Positions 1 to 9,800 are shown, counted from the stretch's first letter. The stretch: DNA of 46,476 bases from Deltaproteobacteria bacterium (GCA_021811385.1 JAJZPC010000012.1:1-46476), one strand, 5' to 3'. A program made the numbers and translations. The notes: a model not told the origin generated them from the letters alone.

Positions 1-171
1 CATCACGCCAGCAATGTATAGCGAATCTTGCCTTGCGGGTCAATCGAAACCTGAGCAAACTCCAAAAAAATGACCCGTTGCTCAGCACATATGCAATAGT
101 ATATCATAATGTATCCATGTCTGTATTTTTTTGTTCCTTTCCTCTCTATCCTCTGTATGCAAAGGCATCAC
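1..171. other. Leading gap with crossed inverted repeats
   Basis: No complete gene is visible here. A + frame reads open from the window edge to a stop at 71-73 and could be the end of a truncated upstream gene, but I cannot recognise it. Two 7-nt complementary pairs interleave: 36-42 with 71-77, and 52-58 with 78-84. This is the order of a pseudoknot or of overlapping operator half-sites. The DNA then becomes AT-rich before the first gene, which fits a promoter region, but no clear -35/-10 pair stands out. Confidence 0.35.
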
Positions 172-1899
172 ATGATCAATCAAAATATCGAACTCCTTTT
201 TGCTGAACATCTCTCTGCCAACAACCATGCGGCCAGCGATTACTTCGGGCTCATCAAAAAACTGGTGGGCTTGAAAAACAGTGCTCCTCCGGGCTCCCCG
301 GACTTCAGGCTGGCAAGCGACGCCATCGCCAAGGCATATGGTTTGGTGGAAGATGAGATACGAACCAACACCAATCCCCCGACCAAAGAGCTATCCTTCG
401 GCACCTCGGGCTGGCGGGGGATCATCGGCAAGGATTTCTCCCTGCATTCCGTGGCCCTGGTTACCCAGGCCATTGTTGCCATGTACCGCGAGCTTGATCG
501 GGACGATTCCCTGGCCGCCGCCCTGGGCGTGCGCAGTTTCAGCGAGGCGCAACAACGGGGCGCCGTGGTCGGCTTTGACAACCGCTTCGGCGGCAGTCTC
601 CTGGCCCAACGGGTTATCGAGGTGCTGACCAGCAACGGCATCTTCGTGCACTATGCCCATGAAGCGACCACCGGCACCCTTTCCGCCGCGGTGCTCATTG
701 TAAAGGCAGCCTTTTCCATAAATCTCACCCCCAGCCATAACCCGCTGGAATATGCCGGGTTCAAGTTCAATGCCGCCGATGCCGGTCCGGCCGCCTCGGA
801 GATCACCAGCCGCATCACGGAAAACGGGAGGCAGCTCATCGCCGGGGGGAAAGCCCCGGTGCTGGCCCCGGATAGATCCCTGGTAAAGCAATGCGACGCC
901 CTTGCCTGCTGGCAGGCGCTGGTCGCCAGGGGTGCTTCCCTGCACGGCCTGGATTACCCCGGCATAATGGCAACCTTTCATGGCGCCTCGGATTGCGTGG
1001 TTGCGGTTGACTGCGTCCACGGCGCCAGCCGGGTGCACATGCGCTCCTTGTTCGGCGATACGCCCTCGGAGCGGCTCATTCTCTTGCGGGACCAGGCAGA
1101 CCCCACCTTCGGCGGGGTCGCGCCGGAGCCCTCCTCGCAGAACATGCAGCAGGTGCTGGCCACCTTGCAACAAAGGCCGGAGCCGCTCAAGCTCGGGGTC
1201 ATCATCGACCCGGACGCCGACCGCATCCGTTTCAGTGACGGCAAGATCGAGATCGACATGAACCTGTTCGGGGCCATGGCCTTTCATTATCTGCATGAAA
1301 AAAAGGGCAAGCGCGGCCTGGTGGCCAAGACCGTGGCGACCAGCAATTTCGCCAACGCCATTGCCAAGGGGCTGCACGAGGAGATTTTTGAACCACGGGT
1401 CGGTTTCAAGGAGTTCAAACCGGTCATCGGCAAGGCCCTGGTCTGCTTCGAGGAGTCCGACGGCATCTCGGTCATCGGCCACACGCCGGAAAAAGACGCC
1501 TACATCGGCCTGCTTCTCGCCCTGGACATGATGCTCACCCTGAAAAAGAACCTTGGCGACTATCTAAGAGAGATTCAAGCGGAGTACGGCCAATACTACC
1601 CTGCCAGGGGCGGGGTCGAGGTGAGCCAGCAGGGAAAAGCGCTGCTGGACACCCTGGCCAAGCTGGAAAAATATGCAATCGGAACCGTGCTTGATATTGG
1701 TGGAGAACCAAAGAAGATTACCGAGGTAATCTCCATTGACGGCAGAAAGATGATTCTGGAAGACAACAGCTGGCTGATGATCCGGCCCTCGGGCACCGAA
1801 CCCAAGGTGCGCTTTTACGTCGAGGCGAGAAGCGAATCGGGCAAGGATGGGCTGTTTGCCGCAGCCAAGGGGATGCTCGGCGAGATCGGCCTCCTCTGA
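172..1899 (+). CDS. Phosphoglucomutase/phosphomannomutase family protein
   Basis: Phosphohexomutase of the alpha-D-phosphohexomutase superfamily, expected to interconvert hexose 1- and 6-phosphates in the cytoplasm via a phosphoserine enzyme. The N-terminal part carries GTSGWRG (about residues 77-83). The phosphoserine loop TPSHNP lies near residue 188, the metal loop DPDADR near 346-351, and the C-terminal phosphate-binding loop RPSGTEP near 538-543, so all four signature loops are in the usual order. Length is about 575 aa, within the family's range. An in-frame ATG exists further upstream (109), but the stretch it adds is hydrophobic and unlike the family, so 172 is preferred. It converges on the cfa-type gene with only about 10 nt between stop codons. 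Substrate preference (glucose or mannose) cannot be told from motifs alone. Confidence 0.9.
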   Translation: MINQNIELLFAEHLSANNHAASDYFGLIKKLVGLKNSAPPGSPDFRLASDAIAKAYGLVEDEIRTNTNPPTKELSFGTSGWRGIIGKDFSLHSVALVTQAIVAMYRELDRDDSLAAALGVRSFSEAQQRGAVVGFDNRFGGSLLAQRVIEVLTSNGIFVHYAHEATTGTLSAAVLIVKAAFSINLTPSHNPLEYAGFKFNAADAGPAASEITSRITENGRQLIAGGKAPVLAPDRSLVKQCDALACWQALVARGASLHGLDYPGIMATFHGASDCVVAVDCVHGASRVHMRSLFGDTPSERLILLRDQADPTFGGVAPEPSSQNMQQVLATLQQRPEPLKLGVIIDPDADRIRFSDGKIEIDMNLFGAMAFHYLHEKKGKRGLVAKTVATSNFANAIAKGLHEEIFEPRVGFKEFKPVIGKALVCFEESDGISVIGHTPEKDAYIGLLLALDMMLTLKKNLGDYLREIQAEYGQYYPARGGVEVSQQGKALLDTLAKLEKYAIGTVLDIGGEPKKITEVISIDGRKMILEDNSWLMIRPSGTEPKVRFYVEARSESGKDGLFAAAKGMLGEIGLL

Positions 1900-1909
1900 A
1901 AAAGATCGG

Positions 1910-3220
1910 TCATCGGTACAAGTCTTCCCTGGTAAGCGGCAGACCGGAGGGGCCTTTGGATGCGTGCTTGGTGGCAACCACCTGACAGATGTGCATCGAG
2001 CCGTCCGCAAAGCCGATGGAGACTCCGGCCAGATAGAGCGACCACATTTTAAATTTCTCCAACCCCACGAAATCGAGCGCCTTTTCTTTTCTGGCCATGA
2101 GCCCCCGGTACCAATGCCTGGCGGTCAGGGCATAGTGCTCCCGCCAGGCCTCGACATCGTGCACCTCGAAGCCGCAAAGTTCAAGCATGTCGGTCGTGTG
2201 CCCCACACTGTCCAGCTCGCTTCCCGGAAAGATATATTTCAGAAGCAGGCGGCGCTCCGGGCTGATCTTGCGAACCGCGCGACGATTGGGTTTGGCTTGG
2301 CGGGAGATCCCATGGTTTAAGAGAATGCCCCGGTCCCGCAGGAGCGAATTAATTTTGCGGAAATACTTCGGCATGTTGGCGATCCCGATGTGCTCGAACA
2401 TGCCGATGCTGGAAATCTTATCATAGGTGCCCTGAACCGTCGCATAATCCCGGAGTTCGACCGTGACCCGATCCGTAAGGCCGAGCCGCTTTATTTTTTC
2501 CTGGGCATATTCCAGCTGCTTTTGGGACAGGGTGATCCCATGCGCCTTGACGCCATAGTTTTTCGCGGCATAACAGATAAGGCCTCCCCAGCCGCAGCCG
2601 ATGTCGAGCAGTTTTTCCCCTTCCTGCAGACGCAGTTTCCGGCAGATCATCTCCAGCTTATCCTGCTGGGCCTGGTCCAGGGAATTGTCCGGATGCCTGA
2701 AATAGCCGCACGAATAGAGCCTTTCCTCGCCGAGGAATAGCCCATAGAAATCGTTGCTGATGTCGTAATGAAATTGGATGAATTCCTTGTTGTCCCGCCG
2801 CGACTCCCGCCGTCCCACCTCGTCATTCCGGTATTCATGGTGAACCGCTGCCTTCCGGCCAAAGGTCAAGAGAAGCGGCAGGGCCAACCTGAACAGAAGA
2901 AGCCGGTTCAGCTTCTTCAATTTGTCCTTGGGCCGTTTTTCCCGGGCAAGGGCAACAAAATCAATCAGGTCGCCGTGAATTTCCAGATGATCATTGGCAT
3001 AATGGTGCAGGAGGTTTTCGTAGGTCGGCCGCCGCAGAAGCGACCCGATAACGCCAGGCTCGTTAACGGCGATAAAGAAATCGGCAGCAACATCCTTGCC
3101 CAGCGGTATCATCGTGCCGTCCCACAGGCGCACGGAGAAACGGGCATCTATCAACTCTCCGATATGCACAAAGAGTCTGCGGGCAGCGGCAAGCCTGTTC
3201 TGATCGGAAAAAAACATCAT
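1910..3220 (-). CDS. Cyclopropane-fatty-acyl-phospholipid synthase family methyltransferase
   Basis: SAM-dependent methyltransferase of the CFA synthase/mycolic acid cyclopropane synthase family, 436 aa. The SAM-binding motif I reads LLDIGCGWGGL, followed by a conserved ITLSQKQLEYA segment and by SIGMFEHIG, all hallmarks of CfaA-type enzymes. The expected reaction is methylene transfer from SAM to a cis double bond of membrane phospholipid acyl chains at the inner leaflet. The N-terminal region resembles the lipid-binding domain of E. coli Cfa. A strong ribosome binding site (AGGAGG on the - strand, 3230-3235) sits 9 nt before the first of two adjacent ATGs. It is the last gene of the long - strand run, behind the reverse transcriptase gene with a 107-nt gap. 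A related methylating activity on unsaturated lipids is the main alternative. Confidence 0.88.
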   Translation of the reverse strand: MMFFSDQNRLAAARRLFVHIGELIDARFSVRLWDGTMIPLGKDVAADFFIAVNEPGVIGSLLRRPTYENLLHHYANDHLEIHGDLIDFVALAREKRPKDKLKKLNRLLLFRLALPLLLTFGRKAAVHHEYRNDEVGRRESRRDNKEFIQFHYDISNDFYGLFLGEERLYSCGYFRHPDNSLDQAQQDKLEMICRKLRLQEGEKLLDIGCGWGGLICYAAKNYGVKAHGITLSQKQLEYAQEKIKRLGLTDRVTVELRDYATVQGTYDKISSIGMFEHIGIANMPKYFRKINSLLRDRGILLNHGISRQAKPNRRAVRKISPERRLLLKYIFPGSELDSVGHTTDMLELCGFEVHDVEAWREHYALTARHWYRGLMARKEKALDFVGLEKFKMWSLYLAGVSIGFADGSMHICQVVATKHASKGPSGLPLTREDLYR

Positions 3221-3261
3221 TTACGAAATCCTCCTGTTGGGCATGATCCCGAATATTTCCG

Positions 3262-3305
3262 GGCGATTTCTGACGTTTCGGTGGCTATCCCGATTGGAAA
3301 TCGCC
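3262..3305. repeat. Inverted repeat between RT and cfa
   Basis: Two perfect 9-nt arms (3262-3270 and 3297-3305) are separated by 26 nt in the short gap downstream of the reverse transcriptase stop and upstream of the cfa-type start. No T-tract follows, so a simple intrinsic terminator is unlikely. It could be part of the cfa leader, an operator, or part of a structured RNA linked to the RT. Confidence 0.4.
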
Positions 3306-3327
3306 GTGCTTCTCAAATTGCTGAGTG

Positions 3328-5013
3328 TCATTCATAGTCGTAATCCTTTCTTGATAGCCGATAATGAACAACTTGCCCATTAGCCTTACCAATTCCACGC
3401 TGTATTCCCGGCTCAACCACTCTCGGTTGTTCCGGAAGCTGCCGAGGAGTGCGCGTTATGATTCCATACTTTGGACCATCTAACCCCTCAATGTATTCGA
3501 CGAGTTGTGCGTGCTCAGAGCATGTTAACAACGCTCTTTTATAGAGCTTTCCGCGGAGTTCTTGCTGTAGCTCCTGTATCGCAATCAAAATTGCCCTCTG
3601 AACGGGGTAGGATCTTTGCGCGGAAAAATACTGAACAAACAACATCTCACGTTGCTGATTGTTTGCATGTTTTCCGTAGCAAACAATTGCCTGCGCGGAT
3701 TCCAACTCAGATACAGAAGCCGTTATTGTGCTCAGCGCCGCATTTAGTATGTCTGGAGTAACTGAACTCCGCGCCGTAAGTAACTTCCAGACATAGAACC
3801 TCTGCCAGTTGTATACAGATGGGTCTCCCAAAAGAAGCTTCTGAGCCATATCAATCCATGTGCCGTCCGGGGCCGCATGAAGAAGCCTTGTCCAGGTATC
3901 GCTTCGGTTTGGATGTGTCTCCATTCTCCTCACAACAAATGGAACCAATTGTTCAAGTATCTGATCTTTGAAATCAACAAAATCAGATATCTGAAGAAGC
4001 CTGTTGGCATAGGCCCTAAACTTTCTGTCATCCCCTTTAGGGGAAGCATGCAATGTCAGGCGCTGAAATACCTCAGGGATTACTTTCTGCATTTCATCCT
4101 TCGAAGCTCTCGCAATTACGTCCTCTACAGCAGAAAGCTGAGCATCGTCCGTAACGTCAACCAATTCTTCGAATTCAGGCGTCCCTTTCAATACTATCTT
4201 CGTTTTGTCGCTAGCCAGAAACAACCGGTAGTGCCCAAGCGCAGCCTGGAGGTCATGCAGAGCCCGCAATGCCTGTTTCTTGTTCCTTGCACATATCCGA
4301 ATATCATCGACATATCGAAAGTAACGGTACCTCTTTGAGATCATTTCATGATCTACCCCCGACAGAAACAGCGATCCGTAAAAGCTGCTCGGATCTAAGT
4401 TCTGCGGTATTCCATATCCATCCGTACTCCACTGGCGCATTAACGATTGCAGGAAATCCACTATGATCCTGTCTTCATCGGTCATGCCGGCACCTAGCAT
4501 TGCCTTTATTCTTGAGGCGAGTTCCTCAACGCGGATGTGGTCGTAGAAACTAGCGATATCGGCAATTAGAACCGCCCCAGTTTGATCTTCTAGGCAAGCC
4601 AACCTGAAGTCGTTATGGAATGACTTCCAACGATCAATACGATTGGGGAATGGATAACTGTCAGGATTCTCAGAATCCAGCCGATACGAATAAACCTCTG
4701 GCGGGAGATGATGGTCTAGCTTTGGAAGAAGATAGTGAAGCGTTGCCAAATAAAGCAACCTGTGTGCCGGATGCAACCAAACTGCCTCCCGAACCATCCC
4801 GCTAGCTTTTGGGACGTAGTCAGATATCCATGGATATGCATCGATTTGAAGTATTCGGTGTTTTCTTTGCTCAAGATACTCCGGCAGCTTCGCAGCAACA
4901 TCCGCGAAATTAAGCACGTCTGAAAAGAAGTCGTCGTCGCTATCTTTGACCAACCAGCGACCAGCCTTTGGGATATCGAGAAGCTTTTTAATTTTTTGGT
5001 ACTCAGCACTCAT
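3328..5013 (-). CDS. Stand-alone reverse transcriptase, candidate defence RT
   Basis: RNA-directed DNA polymerase of 561 aa. Visible RT motifs: motif A as ADIASFYDHI (catalytic Asp about 152), GIPQ at about 201-204 (motif B region), and YVDD at about 234-237 with the two catalytic aspartates, followed by a DKTKIV segment (motif D/E region). There is no group II intron maturase X or HNH domain and no integrase. From residue 280 to the end the protein is mostly predicted-helical sequence with no motif I recognise. This layout (RT core plus a long alpha-helical C-terminus) is typical of the UG/Abi class of defence-associated RTs, but I cannot assign a DRT number. It lies directly behind recD, separated by 100 nt that contain a promoter-like signal. 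The coding DNA looks clearly AT-richer than its neighbours, suggesting recent acquisition. A retron is less likely because the usual msr/msd-type gap is absent, though only about 100 nt flank each side. Confidence 0.85.
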   Translation of the reverse strand: MSAEYQKIKKLLDIPKAGRWLVKDSDDDFFSDVLNFADVAAKLPEYLEQRKHRILQIDAYPWISDYVPKASGMVREAVWLHPAHRLLYLATLHYLLPKLDHHLPPEVYSYRLDSENPDSYPFPNRIDRWKSFHNDFRLACLEDQTGAVLIADIASFYDHIRVEELASRIKAMLGAGMTDEDRIIVDFLQSLMRQWSTDGYGIPQNLDPSSFYGSLFLSGVDHEMISKRYRYFRYVDDIRICARNKKQALRALHDLQAALGHYRLFLASDKTKIVLKGTPEFEELVDVTDDAQLSAVEDVIARASKDEMQKVIPEVFQRLTLHASPKGDDRKFRAYANRLLQISDFVDFKDQILEQLVPFVVRRMETHPNRSDTWTRLLHAAPDGTWIDMAQKLLLGDPSVYNWQRFYVWKLLTARSSVTPDILNAALSTITASVSELESAQAIVCYGKHANNQQREMLFVQYFSAQRSYPVQRAILIAIQELQQELRGKLYKRALLTCSEHAQLVEYIEGLDGPKYGIITRTPRQLPEQPRVVEPGIQRGIGKANGQVVHYRLSRKDYDYE

Positions 5014-5045
5014 CTCTTCATTCCTTTGATGTTCATTCTGGACAT

Positions 5046-5073
5046 ACTATACGGAATTCAGCGAATTCTCCAA
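5046..5073 (-). promoter_or_regulatory. Putative sigma70-type promoter of the RT gene
   Basis: On the - strand, TTGGAG (5068-5073) and TATAGT (5046-5051) are separated by 16 nt, about 35 nt before the RT start codon. The pair overlaps a GAATTC-AGC-GAATTC dyad, which could be an operator. It suggests that the RT can be transcribed separately from recBCD. Confidence 0.5.
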
Positions 5074-5097
5074 AACGCTTATCCACTTCCGCAATCT

Positions 5098-5121
5098 CAG
5101 CCTGACACCCCATTCAGGCTG
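5098..5121. repeat. Hairpin at the 3' end of recD
   Basis: Arms 5098-5105 and 5114-5121 pair over 8 bp with an 8-nt loop and overlap the recD stop codon. A T-rich run follows only when read on the + strand, where no gene ends. On the - strand it is a hairpin without a U-tract, so it may stabilise or end the recBCD transcript only weakly. Confidence 0.4.
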
Positions 5122-6883
5122 TCAATTTTTCTCCAAGTCCCGAAGCCCGCTCCACCCTCCTGCCCACCGCCGCCTCAATCTCCTGAGGCCTTCCAACCAA
5201 GGCAACCTGACGCCGGGCCCGGCTGATCCCGGTGTACAACAGTTCCCTGGTCAACAGGGCCGAATCCTCTCCGGGCAGAACCAGGGCAATCCGGTCAAAT
5301 TCAGAGCCCTGGCTTTTGTGGATGGTCATGGCAAAGGCGGTTTCGTGCGCAGGCAACTGGCGCAGGGAATAGGAGCGAACCCCCTCCCGGTTTTCCGAAA
5401 AGAAAAAGGCCTTGAGTCCTTCGCCGTCTTCCCTAGGCCAGAGGATGCCGGTCTCGCCGTTAAAAAGCCGCAACGGGTAGGAGTTGGCCTGAATGAGCAC
5501 CGGCCGCCCCTTGTACCACGGGGTGTTCGGCTCGATCAGCCAATGGCGGGCCAGAACCTTTTCCGCATAGCGGTTCAGGGAGGATACCCCCATCGGCCCC
5601 AGCCGGTGGGCGCAGAGCAGCCGGAATTGTTCAAACAGCGCCAGGGCCGCATGGGGATCGGCAGCCTCCAGAAATGGACGGTATCCGGCCAGGATTATCT
5701 CCGCCAGGGGATGGCTCGGATCACCCTGCACAAGAGGAGGCAACAGGCTGACCTCTGCCGATCCCTGCTGACACAGGGAAACTACCTCCTCCGCCTTTCC
5801 CGCGTGTATCGCAGAAGCCAGGGCGCCGATCCCCTTGTGCGGGGAGAAACGGAAGCTCTCCGTAAGCCGGATCACGCACCGGGCCAGGGGATTTTTTTCA
5901 GACCCGGCACCATTGTCCAGGACCGCGCCGCAGATATCCCCCAGGATGGACCCTGCCTCCACCGAGGCAAGCTGATCCTTGTCGCCGAGCAGAACCAGCC
6001 GTGCCGTGGGCTCCACCGCCGCAAAGAGCTTGGCCATGAGGGCCACGTCGATCATGGAGGCCTCATCCACCACCACAACCTCGCAGGACAAGGGATTCTC
6101 CCGGTTATGGCGGAAGGTGGTCGGATGCTCGGCCCGGTAGCCCAGAGCGCGATGGATGGTCGTTGCCTGGGTGGGCAGGGCCGCAACCAGCTTCTGCGGC
6201 AAAGACGACTCCCCGGTCTTTTTCTGCAGGGATTCGGTGAGCCGGGCCGCTGCCTTGCCGGTGGGGGCAAGGAGCAGGATGCGCGGCAACGGTTCTCCTG
6301 ACGCCTTGGCATAGAGCAGGAGCAGGGCCAGATACTTGGCAACCAGCGTGGTTTTGCCGGTGCCGGGCCCGCCGGTGATCAGGCCCAGACGCTCATGGAA
6401 AATTCCGGCGCAGGCCTCGCGTTGTTGACCATCCAGTTCCGTGTTGGTGAAGAGTTGGGAGAGGCAGGAGGCGAGCAGGTCGTCCCGCACCGGTACCGGG
6501 TGTGCGGCCCTGGTACGAATCTCTTGGACCAGCTCCTCCTCGTACCGCCAGTAGCGTTGCAGATAGAGGCGAGATTCTTCCAGTACCAGCGGGGCCAGAG
6601 TGCCATCATGGCTCACCAGGGGGCTTTTCTGAAGCTCGGCGATCAGCTCTGCAAGCGAAGAGGGGGGGGGGGAACTTTGGGGGCTTGGGCAGGAAGTTCC
6701 ACTTATCAGCCGCTTGAGATCGAGGCAGACGTGGCCATTAGCCACGGCCTTGCGGGCAAGGGCGGCGAGGACAAGGGCGCGGGGGGTAGCGGTGGGGGCA
6801 ACCCGCTGGAGGGTTCCGGCAAAATAGCGGTCGAACTGATCCAGGGTTCCGCTGGCAATGAGCTGTTCAATCTCCCTGATCAT
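5114..6883 (-). CDS. Exodeoxyribonuclease V subunit alpha (RecD)
   Basis: RecD, the 5'-3' SF1B helicase subunit of RecBCD, 589 aa (E. coli RecD is 608). Walker A is seen as GGPGTGKTTL in the middle of the protein, Walker B as VVVVDEASM, and the C-terminal helicase motif as MTIHKSQGSEFD. It acts with RecB and RecC on double-strand breaks and on unprotected foreign DNA ends in the cytoplasm. Its start overlaps the recB stop by 4 nt (ATGA), which indicates translational coupling. An unusual 11-base run of C in the coding strand encodes the Pro-rich turn near residues 71-75, in a linker after the N-terminal domain. One base gained or lost there would truncate the protein. Confidence 0.95.
   Translation of the reverse strand: MIREIEQLIASGTLDQFDRYFAGTLQRVAPTATPRALVLAALARKAVANGHVCLDLKRLISGTSCPSPQSSPPPSSLAELIAELQKSPLVSHDGTLAPLVLEESRLYLQRYWRYEEELVQEIRTRAAHPVPVRDDLLASCLSQLFTNTELDGQQREACAGIFHERLGLITGGPGTGKTTLVAKYLALLLLYAKASGEPLPRILLLAPTGKAAARLTESLQKKTGESSLPQKLVAALPTQATTIHRALGYRAEHPTTFRHNRENPLSCEVVVVDEASMIDVALMAKLFAAVEPTARLVLLGDKDQLASVEAGSILGDICGAVLDNGAGSEKNPLARCVIRLTESFRFSPHKGIGALASAIHAGKAEEVVSLCQQGSAEVSLLPPLVQGDPSHPLAEIILAGYRPFLEAADPHAALALFEQFRLLCAHRLGPMGVSSLNRYAEKVLARHWLIEPNTPWYKGRPVLIQANSYPLRLFNGETGILWPREDGEGLKAFFFSENREGVRSYSLRQLPAHETAFAMTIHKSQGSEFDRIALVLPGEDSALLTRELLYTGISRARRQVALVGRPQEIEAAVGRRVERASGLGEKLTA
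6662..6672. repeat. 11-base homopolymer tract in recD
   Basis: Eleven consecutive G on the + strand (C on the coding strand) encode part of Ser-Pro-Pro-Pro around residues 71-74 of RecD. Tracts this long are prone to slipped-strand mispairing. In other bacteria such tracts mark phase-variable genes, but they are also a common source of sequencing or assembly indels. Confidence 0.85.
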
Positions 6884-9800
6884 ACGCCCTCCCCTGCCAG
6901 GTTCTCAAATATCGCCGAGAGCTGTTCGATGCGGGCCAGGGGTGGCAGGTCGGCAAACACCCCGGATTCCGGCCCGGAGTCCGGGTGCATCCCTTTGAAA
7001 AAGAGATAAAAAACCCCGCCGAAATCCCGGTCGTACTCATAGCCGGGCAAGCGGCTGCTCAGGTAGCGGTGCAGGGCCACGGTGTAGATGTGGTATTGGA
7101 GAAAATAGTGATGGTCGGCCATGGCCGCGGGCAAATTTGCCTTGGCATAATCATCCCGGCTGGCGCCGAGATGGTTGCTCTTGTAGTCGAACAGATACCA
7201 TTTGCCCTCATGCACACAGACCAGATCCATAAACCCCTTGAGATAACCGCGCAGGGGGATGAAACGCAAGGAGCGCAAGGCCTCGGCATACCCGGCGGGA
7301 ATCCCCTGGGGATGGTCGAGAAACGGCTGGGCCAGGAGTTCGGCGGACAGGCTGGCGTCCTCGCCCAACCCTGGCCCCACCGGAAAGGTGAAGGGCATCT
7401 CGATGAGTCGCTGATCGTCGCCGATATCCGCAAGACAAAAACCATCCCTTGCCCGCAGGGAGGTTTTGAGAACCTCGCCAAAGGCCCGGCAGACCGGGGC
7501 GAGCCACAGTTCGGGATAGCCGTAAAACATGAGCTGTTCCCGCACCTGCTCCCGCACCTGCGCGGGGCTCGCCGTCTGAAAAGAAATTCTTTCAAAGAGC
7601 GAGTGAAAGAAATTCCCGGCCACCGGCCCCTTGGGAAACTGGGCCAGCGGAAGCTGGGAGGCGGAAGGAATCTCCAGATCCAGAGACGGCGCCGAACCCT
7701 CTGCCCAGGTTTCCGGCTCCCGTTCCCCAAAGTCATGGCCGGACTGGGCGGTGAGGTGGGAGAAACTGCCGATCCGCCAAACCTGTTTAAGTATGCGGCC
7801 CGGAACCCGGCAGGCCAGGGGCGGAGGGATATCCGGCTTGGCCGCTTCGTCGGCCGGAACCGGAACCATGCGCAGCGGCCGGACCTGCCAGCCTTGGCTT
7901 GCACGGGCGCGTTCCTCAAGCATGGCCAGCAGCGCCTGACCGGTGTGCCCCTTGAGGCGCTGCGGCAACGTTTCCGGGCCGCCGGATTCTCCAGTGCTGG
8001 ACTGATCCCCGTGCAGGAGCCAGGCCAGAGAGCTGCCGTCGTACCCGGAGGCCGGGGCCCAGAGGAGATGACAGCTGTGCCGGGCCCGGGTCACGGCCAC
8101 GTAAGCAAGGCGCAGCTCTTCGGCAAAACGCTCGGTTGCGGCCAGAGTGCGGGCCTCATCATCGGGAAAGAGGACGATCCTGCCCTGCCAGCCGGCCTTG
8201 GGATCATGGAGGGAGACAAAGGGCTGCCTGTTTGCGCTCCCGCCGCCAAGGAAGAGATAGGGGCAATAGACTATGGGATATTCAAGCCCCTTGCTACGGT
8301 GGATGGTGACCAGCTGCACCGCATCCTCGTCGCTTTCCAGGCGCAGCTCGGCCTCCTCTCCGCTCTCACTTGCGGCAAGGGTCCGGCTGAACCAATCCAC
8401 CAGCATGGCAGGGCTGAGATGGTTCCGGCTCTCCGCCTCCTGGAGCAGCTCGGCAAGATGACGCAGGTTGGTCAGGCTCCGCTCACCGTCTGCCAGCAAA
8501 AGCAGCCGGCCGGTAACGGACTGCTCCTGCCAGGCACACATCAGCATCCGCATGACCCCGTTTTTCTGCCAGATCCCCTGCCAGGAAGAAAACCGCCCCA
8601 TGAGTGCATGCAGTTCGGCTTCCGCCCGGTTGAGCCGTTCGAGATCAAGAGCAGTAAAGCCAAGCATTCGAGTGGCAAGAGCCTTGCGGAGCAGCTGCTC
8701 ATTGCCCGGTTCGGCCACCGCCGCAAGCAACCGCAGGCATTCTTGCGCCTCGGTGCTTTGCCAGACACTGGCCTTGCTCTGGAGCACCCCGTTGATGCCC
8801 CTGCCCCGCAAGGATGCTTGGATTTCCGCCGCCTGGGTGTTGGTGCGGACCAGCACGGCAATATCCCCGGCCCGGACACCCCGGTCGCCGATTTGTGCAT
8901 CCCCGGCCAGCAGCGCGGCGATATCTCCGGCAACCAGGTCCGGGATCAGGGGCACAAGCTGTTTCTTGACCAGCCGCCCCCCCCTGCTTGGGCAGAACCC
9001 CTCGGGCAGGGTGAGGAACTGGAGGGGCTCCGAACCCAAACTTGGGGAATGCCAGAGATCTTCCGCGCCAGGACGGGCGGCAACCTGGGCGTAGCTGATG
9101 CGAGCATCGCCAAAAGGCTGGACCAGCGGGCCGAAGAGAGCGTTCAGCGCCGCCACCATCTTCCGGTCGGCCCGCCAGTTGGTGGTCATGGTGTGCTTTT
9201 CGGACGCCGACTGGCTGGCGGCCTCAAGATAGGCATAAATATCCGCGCCCCGAAAACCATAGATGGCCTGCTTGGGATCGCCGATCAGGAAAAGGGCCTC
9301 CTTACCGCCCGTCCCGTAGATGGTCCGGAAGATCCGGTACTGGATGGGGTCGGTATCCTGAAACTCATCGATGAGCGCCACCGGAAAACGGGCCCTGATC
9401 CGCTGAGCAAGCCCATGGCCGCTTTGCAAAGCCCGGTCCAGCCCGGTGAGGAGCTGGTCAAAGGATTGCTGCTGCCCGGCCAGCAGACGTTTGGGCAGCT
9501 CGGCCCGGATATAGTGCGCCGCCCCGGCCAGGAAGAGCGCCTGGCTGCCGACAGCCAGGGCCGCACCCCTGGCAACCAATCCGCCCCAAGAGGCGAAAAA
9601 GGGATTGGGTTGTGCCAACCCTTTTTTCAGGGCCGTTGGCGTGAACACCTTGCCCTCCGGCTGAAAGATATTCTCTTCGGCCAGCAGCTCCGCCTGGTTT
9701 GGTAGAGCAAAGGCAGCCGGCTCAGCCAGATTGAAAAAAGCATCAATCCGATCCAGCAAACCATGCTCCAGCAGGGTTTTAAAGGAAGCGGTCAGCCCCT

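Noticed and set aside
3221-5113. Retron (msr-msd plus RT)
   Set aside because: The gaps beside the RT are only about 100 nt with no clear msr/msd inverted repeats, and the RT is longer than typical retron RTs.
6985-9705. Long + strand open frame of 906 codons antisense to recB
   Set aside because: No recognisable motif; it mirrors the codon bias of recB, which has all helicase and nuclease motifs.
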